From Fuerstiella sp. (GTDB taxonomy: Bacteria; Planctomycetota; Planctomycetia; Planctomycetales; Planctomycetaceae): DNA of 64,000 nt. This document shows positions 17,799-27,354 of the stretch, in pieces. The position numbers were made by a program, and so were the translations under genes. Location of the stretch: positions 1 to 64,000 of the forward strand of contig JAQWOH010000009.1 in the NCBI GenBank assembly GCA_029245955.1. Direction: 5' to 3'. The notes under the pieces are model-generated. The model was given only the letters and a program-made list of their open reading frames with translations. It had not been told where the DNA came from and made no database searches. The number at the start of each line of letters is the position of its first letter. Positions within the stretch are counted from its first letter, which is position 1.

Positions 17799-19205
17799 AT
17801 GCTGTCACTCCTCCTCGGTCGGCGAACCTTCCTCAATACTTCCGGTGTGTCTCTTGGCGCCACTGTTTTGGCCGAACTGCTGCAGGCACAGGGTGTGGTT
17901 GCAGACAATCCGCTGGCTCCGCGCACGCCGCATTTTGCGCCACGCGCGAAACACGTCATCTATCTGCATATGATTGGTGCTCCGTCACAATTGGATCTGT
18001 ACGACGAAAAACCGGAATTGCGGAGGCGACATAACCAGCCGTGTCCGGCTGAGGTGACGAAGGATCGCGACTTTGCGTTCATCGGAAAGACGTCGACGCT
18101 GGCCGGTTCTCCGTGGAAGTTTTCTCAGCACGGACAGAGTGGACAGTCGTTTTCGGAACTGTTGCCACACTTGTCGACCGTTGCTGATGAACTGGCCGTC
18201 ATACGTTCACTTCACAATGACGAAATTAATCATGCTCCCGCGCAGATGTTTCTGCACTCGGGATTCGGTCGAGGTGGCCGCCCGAGTTTCGGATCGTGGG
18301 TGACTTATGGTCTGGGTTCCGACAATACGAATTTGCCGGCTTATGTGGTCATGGTCAGCGGAGCAAAAGGCGGCGCCGGGACAAGCCTGTGGGCCAACGG
18401 ATTTCTGCCCGGCATCTACCAGGGGATACAGTTCCGGTCAGAGGGCGATCCGGTGCTTTTCCTGTCCAGTCGGGAAGGACACTCGCGAGACGATCGTCGC
18501 CGCCTTCTGGATGCTCTGGCAGAATTGAATCAGAATCGGTTTGAACAGACAGGTGATCCGGAAATTGAAACTCGTATCAGCCAGTACGAAATGTCTTTTC
18601 GCATGCAGGCGTCGGTGCCCGAACTGATGAACATCAAAGGCGAATCCAAAGCGACGCTCGAAGACTACGGTGCTGTCCCGGGCAAGGCGTCGTTTGCAAA
18701 CAGCTGTTTACTGGCAAGGCGTCTGGTGGAACGGGGTGTTCGTCTGATCGAACTGTACGACTCCGGCTGGGACCATCACGGTGGCATCGAAACTCGTCTT
18801 CCTGCCAAGTGCAGGGAAACCGATCGGCCTATTGCTGCACTGATTCGTGACCTGAAACAACGGGGTCTGTTGAAGGACACTCTGGTGATCTGGGGTTCTG
18901 AGTTTGGCCGTACTCCGCTCAATCAGGGCGCCGGAAAAAACGTCGGGGTGACGGGCCGAGACCATCACAAGGATGCCTTTACGATGTGGCTTGCCGGTGG
19001 AGGTGTCAAAGGCGGCGTCAGCTTCGGCCAGTCAGACGAGTTCGGCATGGATGTCGCCGAGGATCCTGTTCACGTCCATGACCTGAACGCAACGGTGCTG
19101 CATCTGCTGGGGCTCGACCATGAAAGATTGACGTACCGATATCAGGGCCGTGAATTTCGGCTGACTGATGTACACGGTCGTGTTGTGAATGAAATTATGG
19201 CGTAG
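17799..19205 (+). CDS. DUF1501 Tat-exported protein
   Basis: A 468-residue member of the DUF1501 family of the alkaline-phosphatase/sulfatase fold, abundant in planctomycetes. The N-terminus has a twin-arginine signal (GRRTFLNTSGVSLGATVLAELL). Family marks include VIYLHMIGAPSQLDLYD, PYRFRVIRSLHND-like LAVIRSLHNDEINHA, ELYDSGWDHHGG, WGSEFGRTPLNQG and GRDHHKDAFTMWLAGGG. In this phylum such genes usually pair with a PSD1/DUF1553 gene; here none is adjacent, as the upstream neighbour is the cyclase. Function is not established; an extracytoplasmic role in polysaccharide handling has been proposed for these pairs. No clear ribosome site precedes the ATG. Confidence 0.9.
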   Translation: MLSLLLGRRTFLNTSGVSLGATVLAELLQAQGVVADNPLAPRTPHFAPRAKHVIYLHMIGAPSQLDLYDEKPELRRRHNQPCPAEVTKDRDFAFIGKTSTLAGSPWKFSQHGQSGQSFSELLPHLSTVADELAVIRSLHNDEINHAPAQMFLHSGFGRGGRPSFGSWVTYGLGSDNTNLPAYVVMVSGAKGGAGTSLWANGFLPGIYQGIQFRSEGDPVLFLSSREGHSRDDRRRLLDALAELNQNRFEQTGDPEIETRISQYEMSFRMQASVPELMNIKGESKATLEDYGAVPGKASFANSCLLARRLVERGVRLIELYDSGWDHHGGIETRLPAKCRETDRPIAALIRDLKQRGLLKDTLVIWGSEFGRTPLNQGAGKNVGVTGRDHHKDAFTMWLAGGGVKGGVSFGQSDEFGMDVAEDPVHVHDLNATVLHLLGLDHERLTYRYQGREFRLTDVHGRVVNEIMA

Positions 19206-19374
19206 ATTCTGCGCTTGACATACAGCATTCATGTATACGTCGGCGGGAAACAATCGCTTATTCCGAAAGCACAGCAGGCTATGAACCGGTCAATGAAAGG
19301 CTGTCTGGTGTTCCGGGAAGTTGGCAATGGTTGTATTGCAGGAACATCGTTCGATTCAAATTAGGGACAACCCC

Positions 19375-21837
19375 ATGTCTGATGCTCAACGCTGGTTCAG
19401 AATGTCGTTTGTGCTGCTGGTCGGAATGCCTGATGTGCTACTGTGTGCGCAGCAGGCAGTGGATGTGCCCGCTTTAAACCACGGACGACAGCAGCAGGCG
19501 GCGAATGCAAAATCGGCTGGCAGGAAGCGACCTGCATATAAAGGATTGTCCGCCTCACAGCTTCTGGTGCGGCGGTTCGATCGACAGGCTCCTCAGATTG
19601 GCGACTTGCTGCCGGACGCTGCGGGATTCGACTCTGAAGGTAATGAATTCGAACTCCGCAGTCTCCAAGGGCATTATACGGTGCTGACCTTTGGGTGCCT
19701 GACCTGACCTCCTTTTCTTAAAAGGGTCCCCGGTCTGGAGGCCATGCATCGTGATTACGCTCCTCAGGGAGTGAAATTTTTTTACATCTACAAGTATCTT
19801 GCCCATGCCGGTGCCAAGGGGTATGTGCAGGCCTACACGAAACATGAACGCCTGCTGCATATCAAGGAAGGTAAAATAAACCTGGGTACTGAAATTCCGT
19901 GGCTCTGCGACACCATGGCCAATGATCTGAAGCACGCTTTGGGTGATGCGCCGACGTCAGAATTTGTGATTGATCCCCAAGGCAGAATTGTCAGGCGGCG
20001 CGCGTGGGGGAACGCTGTTCAGTTGCGGCAGGACCTGACGGAGCTGGTGGGCCCGGTCGATAAACCCACAAATCCGGATGACCTGGGCCTGAAGACATCA
20101 CCGCCCCCGAAAGTTGCCCCTCATGGGATCGTCCGGAAACTGAAACGGCCCGGCGGCATGAAACCATTGCGCGTAATACCGCAACTGCTGGCAGATGAAG
20201 ATCCGTTCTACGTGAAACTTCGACCGCTGGCTGACGGGAAATTGCTGAGCAGCGGAACAGGCCGATTGCTGCTTGATTTTCGACTCGATCCGATCTATCA
20301 CGTCCACTGGAACAATCTGACTCCGCCCATTCAGGTCAACGTCGAGACTACGAACGGCGTGACCGTCGCACCCGGTCTGATGCAGGGGCCGCGGGTGGAG
20401 CAACCTTCCGACATTGACTCGCGCGAGTTCCTGGTCAGCGTGGATGACTGGAATTCAGACACACCGATCCGGCTGAAGGTGGAATACTTCGCGTGTAACG
20501 ATGAAGAAGGCTGGTGCAGGCCCGTCTCCCAGCGTTATGCGGTCTACCGTCGCGAAGACATCGAAGATGGGTATCATGTCAGCCCGATGGCGCACGCAGG
20601 AGTCTGGCCGGCGTTTCGGGGTGTGGCCGGTAACGGACTGTCAGATGCCAGGGACGTACCACTGAACTGGGCAGCGGACACGAACGTCAGTTGGCGTACC
20701 GAACTTCCGGAAGCTGGTGACAGCAGTCCAGTGGTTTCCGGCGACCGAGTCTTCATTACGTGTTCCCTGGATCGCGGACTGCGGCGAAGTTTGTATTGTT
20801 TCAGGCGATCAGACGGCCAACAGCTCTGGGTGCAGTCCGTCGACCACGATCAGGTCATGCCGACTCACAAGACGAATCCCTACTGTGCCTCGACGCCACT
20901 GTCGGTCGGCAATCGTGTTGTTGTGTGGCACGGCTCCGCGGGGCTGTTCTGTTATGACCACGACGGCAACGAACTTTGGTCTCGCGATCTGGGCGAATTT
21001 CGTCACATGTGGGGTTACGGCTCATCGCCTGTGTTCCACAAAGATCGTATTGTTCTGAATTGCGGTCCGGGAAAAAGAACGTTTCTGACGGCCATTGACC
21101 TTGTCACCGGCTCCACACTCTGGCAGACGAACGAACCCATCGAAGGCGATGGCGATCGAAACGAAAACGGAAACTACTCTGGAACCTGGTGCACTCCGGT
21201 TGTCACTAGAGTTGGCGGACACGATCAGATCGTCTGCAGTCAGACGACTCGCGTAAACGGTTACGACCCGGACACCGGCGACATCCTGTGGAGCTGCGAC
21301 GGTCTGCGTGGTCCTAAGGGTGACCTGGCGTATTCGTCACCCGTCATGGCGCGTGATATCTGTGTTGTGCTGGGTGGATTTAACGGTCCGGCATATGCGT
21401 TTAAGCCGGGCGGATCCGGAGATATCACGGAATCCTCACGTTTGTGGCGTGTCGAACGTAACCCGCAGAATATTGGTTCGGGAGTGTTCGTCGGGAAACA
21501 CGTTTACGTTCCTGATGCCGGTCCCGGCACATTGCGATGCATCGAACCAGAGACCGGAGCGGTCGTCTGGCAGGAAAGAATGGCCGGCGGCACCGCTTGG
21601 GGTTCGATTGTCTATGCTGACAGCCGAGCCTACGTTACCTGCCAAAACGGTGATACGGTTGTCTTTTCACCACAGCCGGAAGGATACAAACAAGTGGCTG
21701 TCAACTCCCTCGGTGAACCGAGTAATTCGACTCCCGCGGTGGCTCAGGGGCAGATCTTTATTCGCACCTTCAAGGCGCTGTACTGCATCGGTGAAGAGCA
21801 CATCTTTGAGGGCGTACAGGCGAAAGACCACAACTAA
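19375..21837 (+). CDS. Predicted selenoprotein: deiodinase/thioredoxin-like domain + DsbD-alpha-like domain + PQQ beta-propeller
   Basis: An 820-residue chain if the in-frame TGA at 19705-19707 is read as selenocysteine 111. Before the TGA: a signal peptide, then QIGDLLPDAAGFDSEGNEFE and TVLTFGCLT. After it: PPFLKRVPGLEAM, VKFFYIYKYLAHAG and TSEFVIDPQGRIVRR. CLT-Sec-PPF with a following AHA matches the iodothyronine-deiodinase family active site, where Sec sits before Pro. Residues about 275-395 resemble the DsbD N-terminal domain with a Cys pair (ACNDEEGWC, about 374 and 381). Residues about 410-810 are PQQ-type propeller blades. The ATG follows AGGGAC. The whole would be a periplasmic redox protein. 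A single nonsense mutation in an otherwise intact gene is the alternative. Confidence 0.8.
19708..19743 (+). promoter_or_regulatory. Possible bacterial SECIS hairpin after the in-frame TGA
   Basis: Directly after the TGA, CCTCC (19708-19712) can pair with GGAGG (19737-19741), leaving GGTC at 19732-19735 near the top, which recalls the GGUC apical loop of the E. coli fdhF element. A competing 6-bp hairpin (CCTTTT with AAAAGG) lies in the same stretch, so the fold is not certain by eye. Confidence 0.35.
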
Positions 21838-22444
21838 AGGAGCGTTGCCGGTTTCCTGAGCCATTCGATGATGTGTCGGCACTTCTGAGGAATCCGTACG
21901 TGTCCGTCCGCGATAAATATGTCGATCGGTGTGAACACGCGAAAACGTAAACGACCAATGTGCGTGACAGGCTGATTAAGACCAGATGTTTTACAGCGTG
22001 CGATGCTGACCGGTCGATGTTACGCGGCATCAGTCTGCGTATGCGTTTTTACGGATGGACGGACTTCACTGTGGCTACATCAGCCCCGCAAACACGCAAT
22101 GGCTCTCAGTTCCCGAAAGAAAGCCGCAAACGTCGGGAGATCCTGTGTCGAGCATGTCCTTAGGTTGTGCAGATCCGCTGAGCGCTGAACGTCTATCTGT
22201 TCACCTTTCTCTGGTTCAGCATCTGAATTGTGCGTAGATTGATTTTTGCGCGTCTGTAACCGGTTTAAAGGGGGGGGGAGACACCAACGTTTTCGCATGC
22301 CTGCCGGCCTTCAGAAACAAGGACACACGATTGCTGGACTGTCCGGGATTCGGGCATTTAGATAGACTCAATGTTTTACGGGTTCGATTCTTCCTCAGCC
22401 AAAAGGCAGGATTAATCATCTCTAATGGGGCGGAGTAACTGTCA
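21838..22444. other. Long spacer without a recognisable gene
   Basis: Several short open frames of 60-86 codons occur on both strands, but none has a ribosome site, a known domain or a coding look. A run of nine G lies near 22270. The last 15 bases contain GGCGGAG, the ribosome site of the small gene that follows. Confidence 0.5.
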
Positions 22445-22645
22445 GTGTCTAAACCTTACGTCACACTCAAATCATCGGAACAGTCAATTCTCGGTGCCGC
22501 GGCGACGCTGTATGCCGGTTACCTTACTGCGGGGCGAGTTCCGGAAGGTACAGAAAAAGAATGGCTTCGGCGTTCCTTGAAGGAAGCGATTGCCCTGGCG
22601 ACGCTGACCGACGAATATGTCATGGCTGACGGAGAATTCGACTAA
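22445..22645 (+). CDS. Small conserved-looking hypothetical protein, 66 residues
   Basis: GTG start with GGCGGAG eight bases upstream. The product (MSKPYVTLKSSEQSIL and onward) is soluble, mildly amphipathic and ends in an acidic tail (VMADGEFD). It resembles in length and tone small planctomycete proteins with two helices, for example AATLYAGYLTAG and EKEWLRRSLKEAIALATL. I cannot name a family. The good ribosome site and helix-compatible composition support a real gene in an otherwise empty stretch. Confidence 0.55.
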   Translation: MSKPYVTLKSSEQSILGAAATLYAGYLTAGRVPEGTEKEWLRRSLKEAIALATLTDEYVMADGEFD

Positions 22646-22986
22646 TCTGATTCACCTGAATCGAAGTCGACGCGACCTTTTCCAAGCCGCTGCGTCCGCA
22701 TCACGGCCTGCTGCCGCAGGACTCGAGCCAGCAGAGCTGCGCACTTCCGGAAACGCCATTATGGTCGAATCCGATTGGCATTAACAGATCGGCCGTGGAA
22801 GGTGCTGAACCCTTTTGATGCTGCTGAATCGCTGTCGCACGCCACGGTGAGGCAGATCATAAATGCAATCGGTGTCAGCCGACGCGGCTTTCTGAGCAGC
22901 TGTTTCAGACATTAAGACACGTTCGAATGCGCCGTCACTGTGCGGCCGGATTCGGGCGGTGGTCGAGCAGCAGGTGCCCGGGGTGA
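22646..22986. other. Spacer with possible eroded coding sequence
   Basis: No intact gene. An open stretch from about 22647 to 22784 reads LIHLNRSRRDLFQAAASAS, which looks like a twin-arginine leader of the kind found on DUF1501 proteins, but it stops soon after. A second short frame near 22800-22915 reads LSHATVRQIINAIGVSRRGF. Both may be remnants or chance. Confidence 0.35.
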
Positions 22987-23742
22987 TTACTGTTGCGGCT
23001 CAAGGGCATAGTAACCTTCAGCAGACAGGCTGCTCAGGAACTTCCTGGTCTCGGTATACTTTTCGAAACCGATGTCCCCCATGAGCGAGTTCGTTGCTTT
23101 CTTCATCTGATCGGCAATTGTACGAATTGCGATGGCGTTTTCTTCATCAGCGCCATGTTCCACGATTCCCGACAGCGCTGCCTCGATTTTTTTTCGCGGT
23201 GCTTCAAACCGCTTTCGCAACAGAGTCTTCGGCCATGTGACATCGCCGGTCATGGCGTCATGCTGATCCACCGTCAGCCGCGGGTACAGATCGGACGGAA
23301 GTCTGTCGGCGCGAGCAAGGTTTCGTGCGCGGCGTTCCCAGCGTTCGTCATCTTCCTGCGCCTTGCGGGCCTTAATCGCTTTTTGCTGCCCCTGCCGGAT
23401 CTCATCGAACAGTGCTTTGTTCTTCAGGTGTTGCTCGCGCGTCTGTTCGGTTGCTGCCTGAGATTGCCCCAGCGGCCATGCTGTACTGCCATACGCTGAA
23501 TATCCGTAAAGTGGCGTCGCTGCGTATGGAGTTCCGTAACCGTAGTAGCCACCGTACGGCAGATAGGTATAACCCAGCGGAATTTCAAACGTTATGTGTA
23601 CTCCATTGGGGGCCGGTGAATGCCATCGCCAGGCGTGTCTGTCCATCGTCCGCTGCCCCGGCGGCTGAGCCGCCGCAGTGCCGGTCGTTGGGAGGACGGT
23701 CAGCAGTGCGGCTGTCAGCATACAGAATTGAATTCTGCCCAT
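22987..23742 (-). CDS. Secreted hypothetical protein with Tyr/Gly-rich segment
   Basis: A 251-residue protein with a signal peptide (FCMLTAALLTVLPTTGTAAA). After it comes a Tyr/Gly/Pro-rich part (about residues 56-90, with YLPYGGYYGYGTPYAATP), then a long charged helical part (KNKALFDEIRQGQQKAIK, RWERRARNLARADRLP) and a C-terminal segment. Domains are unknown to me; proteins with a YGGYYGYG stretch and a helical tail are common in planctomycete surface proteomes. It is probably periplasmic or envelope-associated. It stands alone, with long spacers on both sides. Confidence 0.75.
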   Translation of the reverse strand: MGRIQFCMLTAALLTVLPTTGTAAAQPPGQRTMDRHAWRWHSPAPNGVHITFEIPLGYTYLPYGGYYGYGTPYAATPLYGYSAYGSTAWPLGQSQAATEQTREQHLKNKALFDEIRQGQQKAIKARKAQEDDERWERRARNLARADRLPSDLYPRLTVDQHDAMTGDVTWPKTLLRKRFEAPRKKIEAALSGIVEHGADEENAIAIRTIADQMKKATNSLMGDIGFEKYTETRKFLSSLSAEGYYALEPQQ

Positions 23743-24200
23743 CGTGTTCTCCTGCAGCGTTGAACCTGTGCATGCACTTTCGGACAGGACAAGGCACGCA
23801 GCGCGGCGACCTGCCTTCCCCGGGTAGATAATCGACGATGATTTCGCAGGTCGGTGTTGTTACCTCAGAAACCGAAGGAAGATACATTATCAACCGTTAC
23901 GGTCAATTATGGCACAAACAGCCACTGCGTACACGGGGAAGATTACCAGCACGATGCAAAACTGAAGAATTGGCAGGATCTCTTGGAATCCGGCGTCATT
24001 CATTAACCACCTTATTGGTATTGTGCTGAGCGAATCATCTGAGCCACAGCACTACAGCAATGAACCGGCTCATCATACAGACACCCCGTCGCTTTATCCG
24101 TTGTGTCCAGCCGAAACTTCCTGCACGATTGCTAAGGAACCAAGCAGACGCGGCACCTGTGTGTAACTGAGTGCGCTTCGCGACCGGAAGGCCGGCCCCG
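23743..24200. other. Spacer without a recognisable gene
   Basis: Contains the divergent upstream regions of the secreted protein on the left and of the pseudogene on the right. A 63-codon plus-strand frame near 23838 has no ribosome site or family resemblance. I see no RNA gene and no terminator with a T-run. Confidence 0.45.
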
Positions 24201-25324
24201 ATGATGTTCCCGGAGAGTTATTTGACCCTGACCGTCAGGTTGGCCGCAATCGCGGTCGTTCTGCTGATGCAACTTGCTGTATTTTCCGGATCGACCTTGG
24301 CCCAGGCGGCGACGGCCCCGTTTCACGGAGCACTCCTGTCTGCCAGTCAGGTTACTGCCTTCAGGCTGAGTCAATTGAAGTCGGCTGGTGCCAATGCCGT
24401 GGTGTTGCCCATTGCCAGTAGTGCTGCTGCTGATGCTGCGCGGGCATTTGAGAACTCGGCGTGTGAGCAAATCCGTGATGTCGGTCGGGCCCTGTCTTTC
24501 CGGGTTGAGATTGCCCGTTGTCCGGAACTGTCCGACGCAAAGCCTGACGGGATGGCCAGCCTGCAGCGACAGACAGAATGGCTGCGACTCTTTACACGGC
24601 CACCTGCCGCTGGCAACAAAGAAGTTGTGAAGACGTATTCGTGGGTGCCGATTCTTAACGAGGAACCGTTTGCGGGACAATTAGCCCGAGTCAAATTACT
24701 GCTGTGGAATCGGCCGGCAACGGCAGGGATTTTCCTGAACGATATCCAGGGATCACCGTCGGCCTGTGGCTGTGGGAGGCATTTATGCCACCGGGCCAGT
24801 GACTACGGCAAGCTTCGCACCACGACTTCTTAGGGCGACAATGCTCCCGCCGTGTTCGTGAAGGCCGTGCAGGAACTGCACCCCCAGGCCAGCACCACTC
24901 CTGTCTGGACGACCGAATGCGAACAACATGACGGTGCTGAGGATGGCTTGTGCACGGGAGTAGGCTGCTTCAGAGGACTCTGCTGGAAAGCATGGTCAGT
25001 CCAATTGATGCCGGTCGCTCAGGAATTTCAGACCGTCGGCGTGTTGCTGCCGTACCGTGCCTTCCAGCGCGATCTTTCGGTCTACGGGCCATAGCCAGCT
25101 GGATTGCTCATGCTGTGAATTCGTTTGCCCTGATGCCTCCGCATTATCAGGGTCAGGGCATTGCGGCGGCTCGACTTCCGGCGGTCCTGCAGGGCCGGGA
25201 CATGACGGAGCAGGAAGTTTTGCGCCAAAGCGATGTTGCACTGGAATCCGGAGTGAATCGCTATCTCGTTGCGTACACGGAGGTCGAGCGGAGCTGGCAG
25301 CCCAGAATTATTGAATTGAAGTAA
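24201..25324 (+). pseudogene. Broken secreted Cys-rich protein gene (in-frame stop plus frameshift)
   Basis: The reading begins with a signal peptide (LAAIAVVLLMQLAVFSG) and continues through ASQVTAFRLSQLKSAGANAV, WNRPATAGIFLND and CGCGRHLC. A TAG at 24831-24833 interrupts it, but the same frame goes on with APAVFVKAVQELHPQA, TTECEQHDGAEDGLC and LLPYRAFQRDL to a second stop near 25092. From there the sense passes to another frame (SWIAHAVNSFALMPPHYQ, ESGVNRYLVAYTEVE). The parts join into one protein of about 370 residues of a family I do not recognise by name, with clustered Cys that could bind metal. One stop plus one shift argue for a recently inactivated gene. Confidence 0.7.
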
Positions 25325-25515
25325 ACGGAAGTTGAGCAGTCTGCTGGCGAACAGCCCGTATCCTGGTCTTTGTGAAGCAGGCTGACTCACGGAGGAAATT
25401 CTGTCCACAACCCGTTACCTTATACATTTGCAGATCGTCCCAACTCAATTGGCTAATGATCTGTCGGCCGTACCCTGCCCCCGCATCGCCCCTCCCGCGC
25501 AAAAAGGCTTCATTG

Positions 25516-27354
25516 ATGATAATTCGTCGCTGCACCATGTTCGCCGTGATATGGGTCTTCACATCCATTTGTACCACTGAATTCGCTCTCGGTTCCGATG
25601 ACTGGCCGCAATGGCGGGGCCGTGGGCAGGATGGAATCAGCTCAGATACGGGACTAATGAAAGAATGGTCCACAGATGGTCCGGAGGTACTATGGCAGGT
25701 CAACACGGCCGGTGTCGGATATTCCTCACTGGTGATCAAGGCAGGCAAAATCTATACGCAGGGAGATCTGAATGGAGTCGAGCATGTGTTGTGTCACGAT
25801 GTGGCGACCGGTCGGCTGCTATGGGCAGTGCAGCCTGAACCATTGCGACAGCAACTGGCTGAACGAGTTGCAACAGAGGCACAGAAGCTGGACACCAATC
25901 AGGACGGGCAGATAGACGAAATCGAGGCGTTGACGCGTCTGGGGTTTGATTTTAACAAGTACGACCGCAAGGTGGATCGTGATGCAGATGAAATGGCGGA
26001 TACGCGGACACGACGTTTGTTCGCGGCGCTGGACTTAGATAATGATGAACAGCTTTCGGCACTGGAAGCCGGGCGTGCCTTCTACAACGAATTCGACCGA
26101 ATCGACAGGACGGACAAATCGGTGGATGCCGGTGAGCTAGGCGCACAGCGGGCGGAAACCTGGCTGAGGGCTTACGACGCTGACGGCGACGGGGCGATTG
26201 ATCGCAAGGAGTCCCGCAACACCATCGCCCAACGTTACTTCGGCCGCATGGACCAGCGAGACAGGGAAACAGGAAAAAGCGACGACCGACTCTCTCGCGA
26301 GGAAATGGAAACCTATTTCCAGCGTCGCGAGGCGGGCAAGGATGGAATAATTTCTGCGGACGAAATGCGGACCTATTACGTCAACAGATATCCTCAGGGT
26401 GATGGAATTCTTTCGGTGGAGGAACTCAGGGGCTTCTTCGGAGGATATCGAAACGGACAGGGTGATGGGCCTCGCGGTACACCGACGCTGGATGGCGATC
26501 GTGTTTATACCGAAGGAGGTCATGGCGACGTCACGTGCATTGAGGCCTCGTCCGGCAGAACAGTGTGGCACATAAACCTGTCCTCAGACTTCGGCGGTGG
26601 CCGGCCGGGCTGGGGCTATAGTGAATCGCCGCTTGTGGACGGCGAAATGCTGTTCGTCACGCCCGGTGGGAAGCAGGGCACGGTGCTGGCTCTTGACAAA
26701 CATACCGGCACGAAGATCTGGCAAAGCAACGAGATCACTGAAGGTGCCCACTACAGCACACCAGTCGTCGCTGACATTCATGGCCAGCGTACATTGGTAC
26801 AGTTCGCTCGTGAAAGTGTCTTCGGTGTCGCAGCCGACACGGGAAAACTACTTTGGAAATACAGCGGCGCGAACAATGGTACCGCAAATTGTGCAACGCC
26901 GATTATTGACGACAGCTATGTGTTCGTTTCCAGCGCGTACGGCACGGGTGGAGGGCTTGCCCGGATTTTCCGAGACGGAGACGGCCACAGGGCCGAAGAG
27001 GTCTATTTTGAAAAGAAGATGGCCAACCACCATGGCGGCATCGTCAAGGTCGGCGACTACATGTATGGATTCGGCAGTGGCCTGATGTGTATGAACTTCC
27101 GTACAGGGGACATCGCGTGGCAGGATCGCAGCGTTGGCAAAGGCTCGCTGACCGTAGCCGATGGAATGCTGTATCTTCTCAGCGAACGTAACGAGGTGGC
27201 ACTTGCTGAGGCAACGCCGAAAGGGTATCGCGAGTGTGGCCGCTTCAAAATGCCCGGCCATGGCCGTCCCAGCTGGGCTCACCCTGTTGTGACCGGCGGT
27301 GTGTTGTACATTCGCGATCAGCAGTCCCTGACCGCATACAATGTACGACGATGA
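25516..27354 (+). CDS. PQQ-type beta-propeller with EF-hand calcium-binding insertion
   Basis: About 612 residues with a signal peptide (FAVIWVFTSICTTEFALG) and the usual planctomycete start DWPQWRGRGQDGIS. The first blade (VLWQVNTAGVGYSS) is followed by an insertion of about 200 residues with three good EF-hand loops (DTNQDGQIDEIE, DLDNDEQLSALE, DADGDGAIDRKE at about 126, 173 and 221) and three weaker ones (KSDDRLSREEM, GKDGIISADEM, QGDGILSVEEL). The propeller then resumes (GTPTLDGDRVYTEGGHGDVT) and runs to the end. The ATG chosen has AAGG nine bases upstream. Location should be periplasmic. Whether it binds PQQ is doubtful: most such proteins use the fold only for protein or substrate contacts. 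Confidence 0.85.
   Translation: MIIRRCTMFAVIWVFTSICTTEFALGSDDWPQWRGRGQDGISSDTGLMKEWSTDGPEVLWQVNTAGVGYSSLVIKAGKIYTQGDLNGVEHVLCHDVATGRLLWAVQPEPLRQQLAERVATEAQKLDTNQDGQIDEIEALTRLGFDFNKYDRKVDRDADEMADTRTRRLFAALDLDNDEQLSALEAGRAFYNEFDRIDRTDKSVDAGELGAQRAETWLRAYDADGDGAIDRKESRNTIAQRYFGRMDQRDRETGKSDDRLSREEMETYFQRREAGKDGIISADEMRTYYVNRYPQGDGILSVEELRGFFGGYRNGQGDGPRGTPTLDGDRVYTEGGHGDVTCIEASSGRTVWHINLSSDFGGGRPGWGYSESPLVDGEMLFVTPGGKQGTVLALDKHTGTKIWQSNEITEGAHYSTPVVADIHGQRTLVQFARESVFGVAADTGKLLWKYSGANNGTANCATPIIDDSYVFVSSAYGTGGGLARIFRDGDGHRAEEVYFEKKMANHHGGIVKVGDYMYGFGSGLMCMNFRTGDIAWQDRSVGKGSLTVADGMLYLLSERNEVALAEATPKGYRECGRFKMPGHGRPSWAHPVVTGGVLYIRDQQSLTAYNVRR

Noticed and set aside
22380-22390. GGGTTCGATTC resembling a tRNA T-arm
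   Set aside because: No pairing T-stem, acceptor stem or anticodon arm could be built around it.
22647-22784. DUF1501 leader remnant
   Set aside because: Only a dozen residues fit a twin-arginine leader and nothing downstream matches DUF1501; chance cannot be excluded.
24831-24833. In-frame TAG as a pyrrolysine codon
   Set aside because: The same gene needs a frameshift 260 bp later; no pyrrolysine genes are seen and the residue position has no special motif around it.
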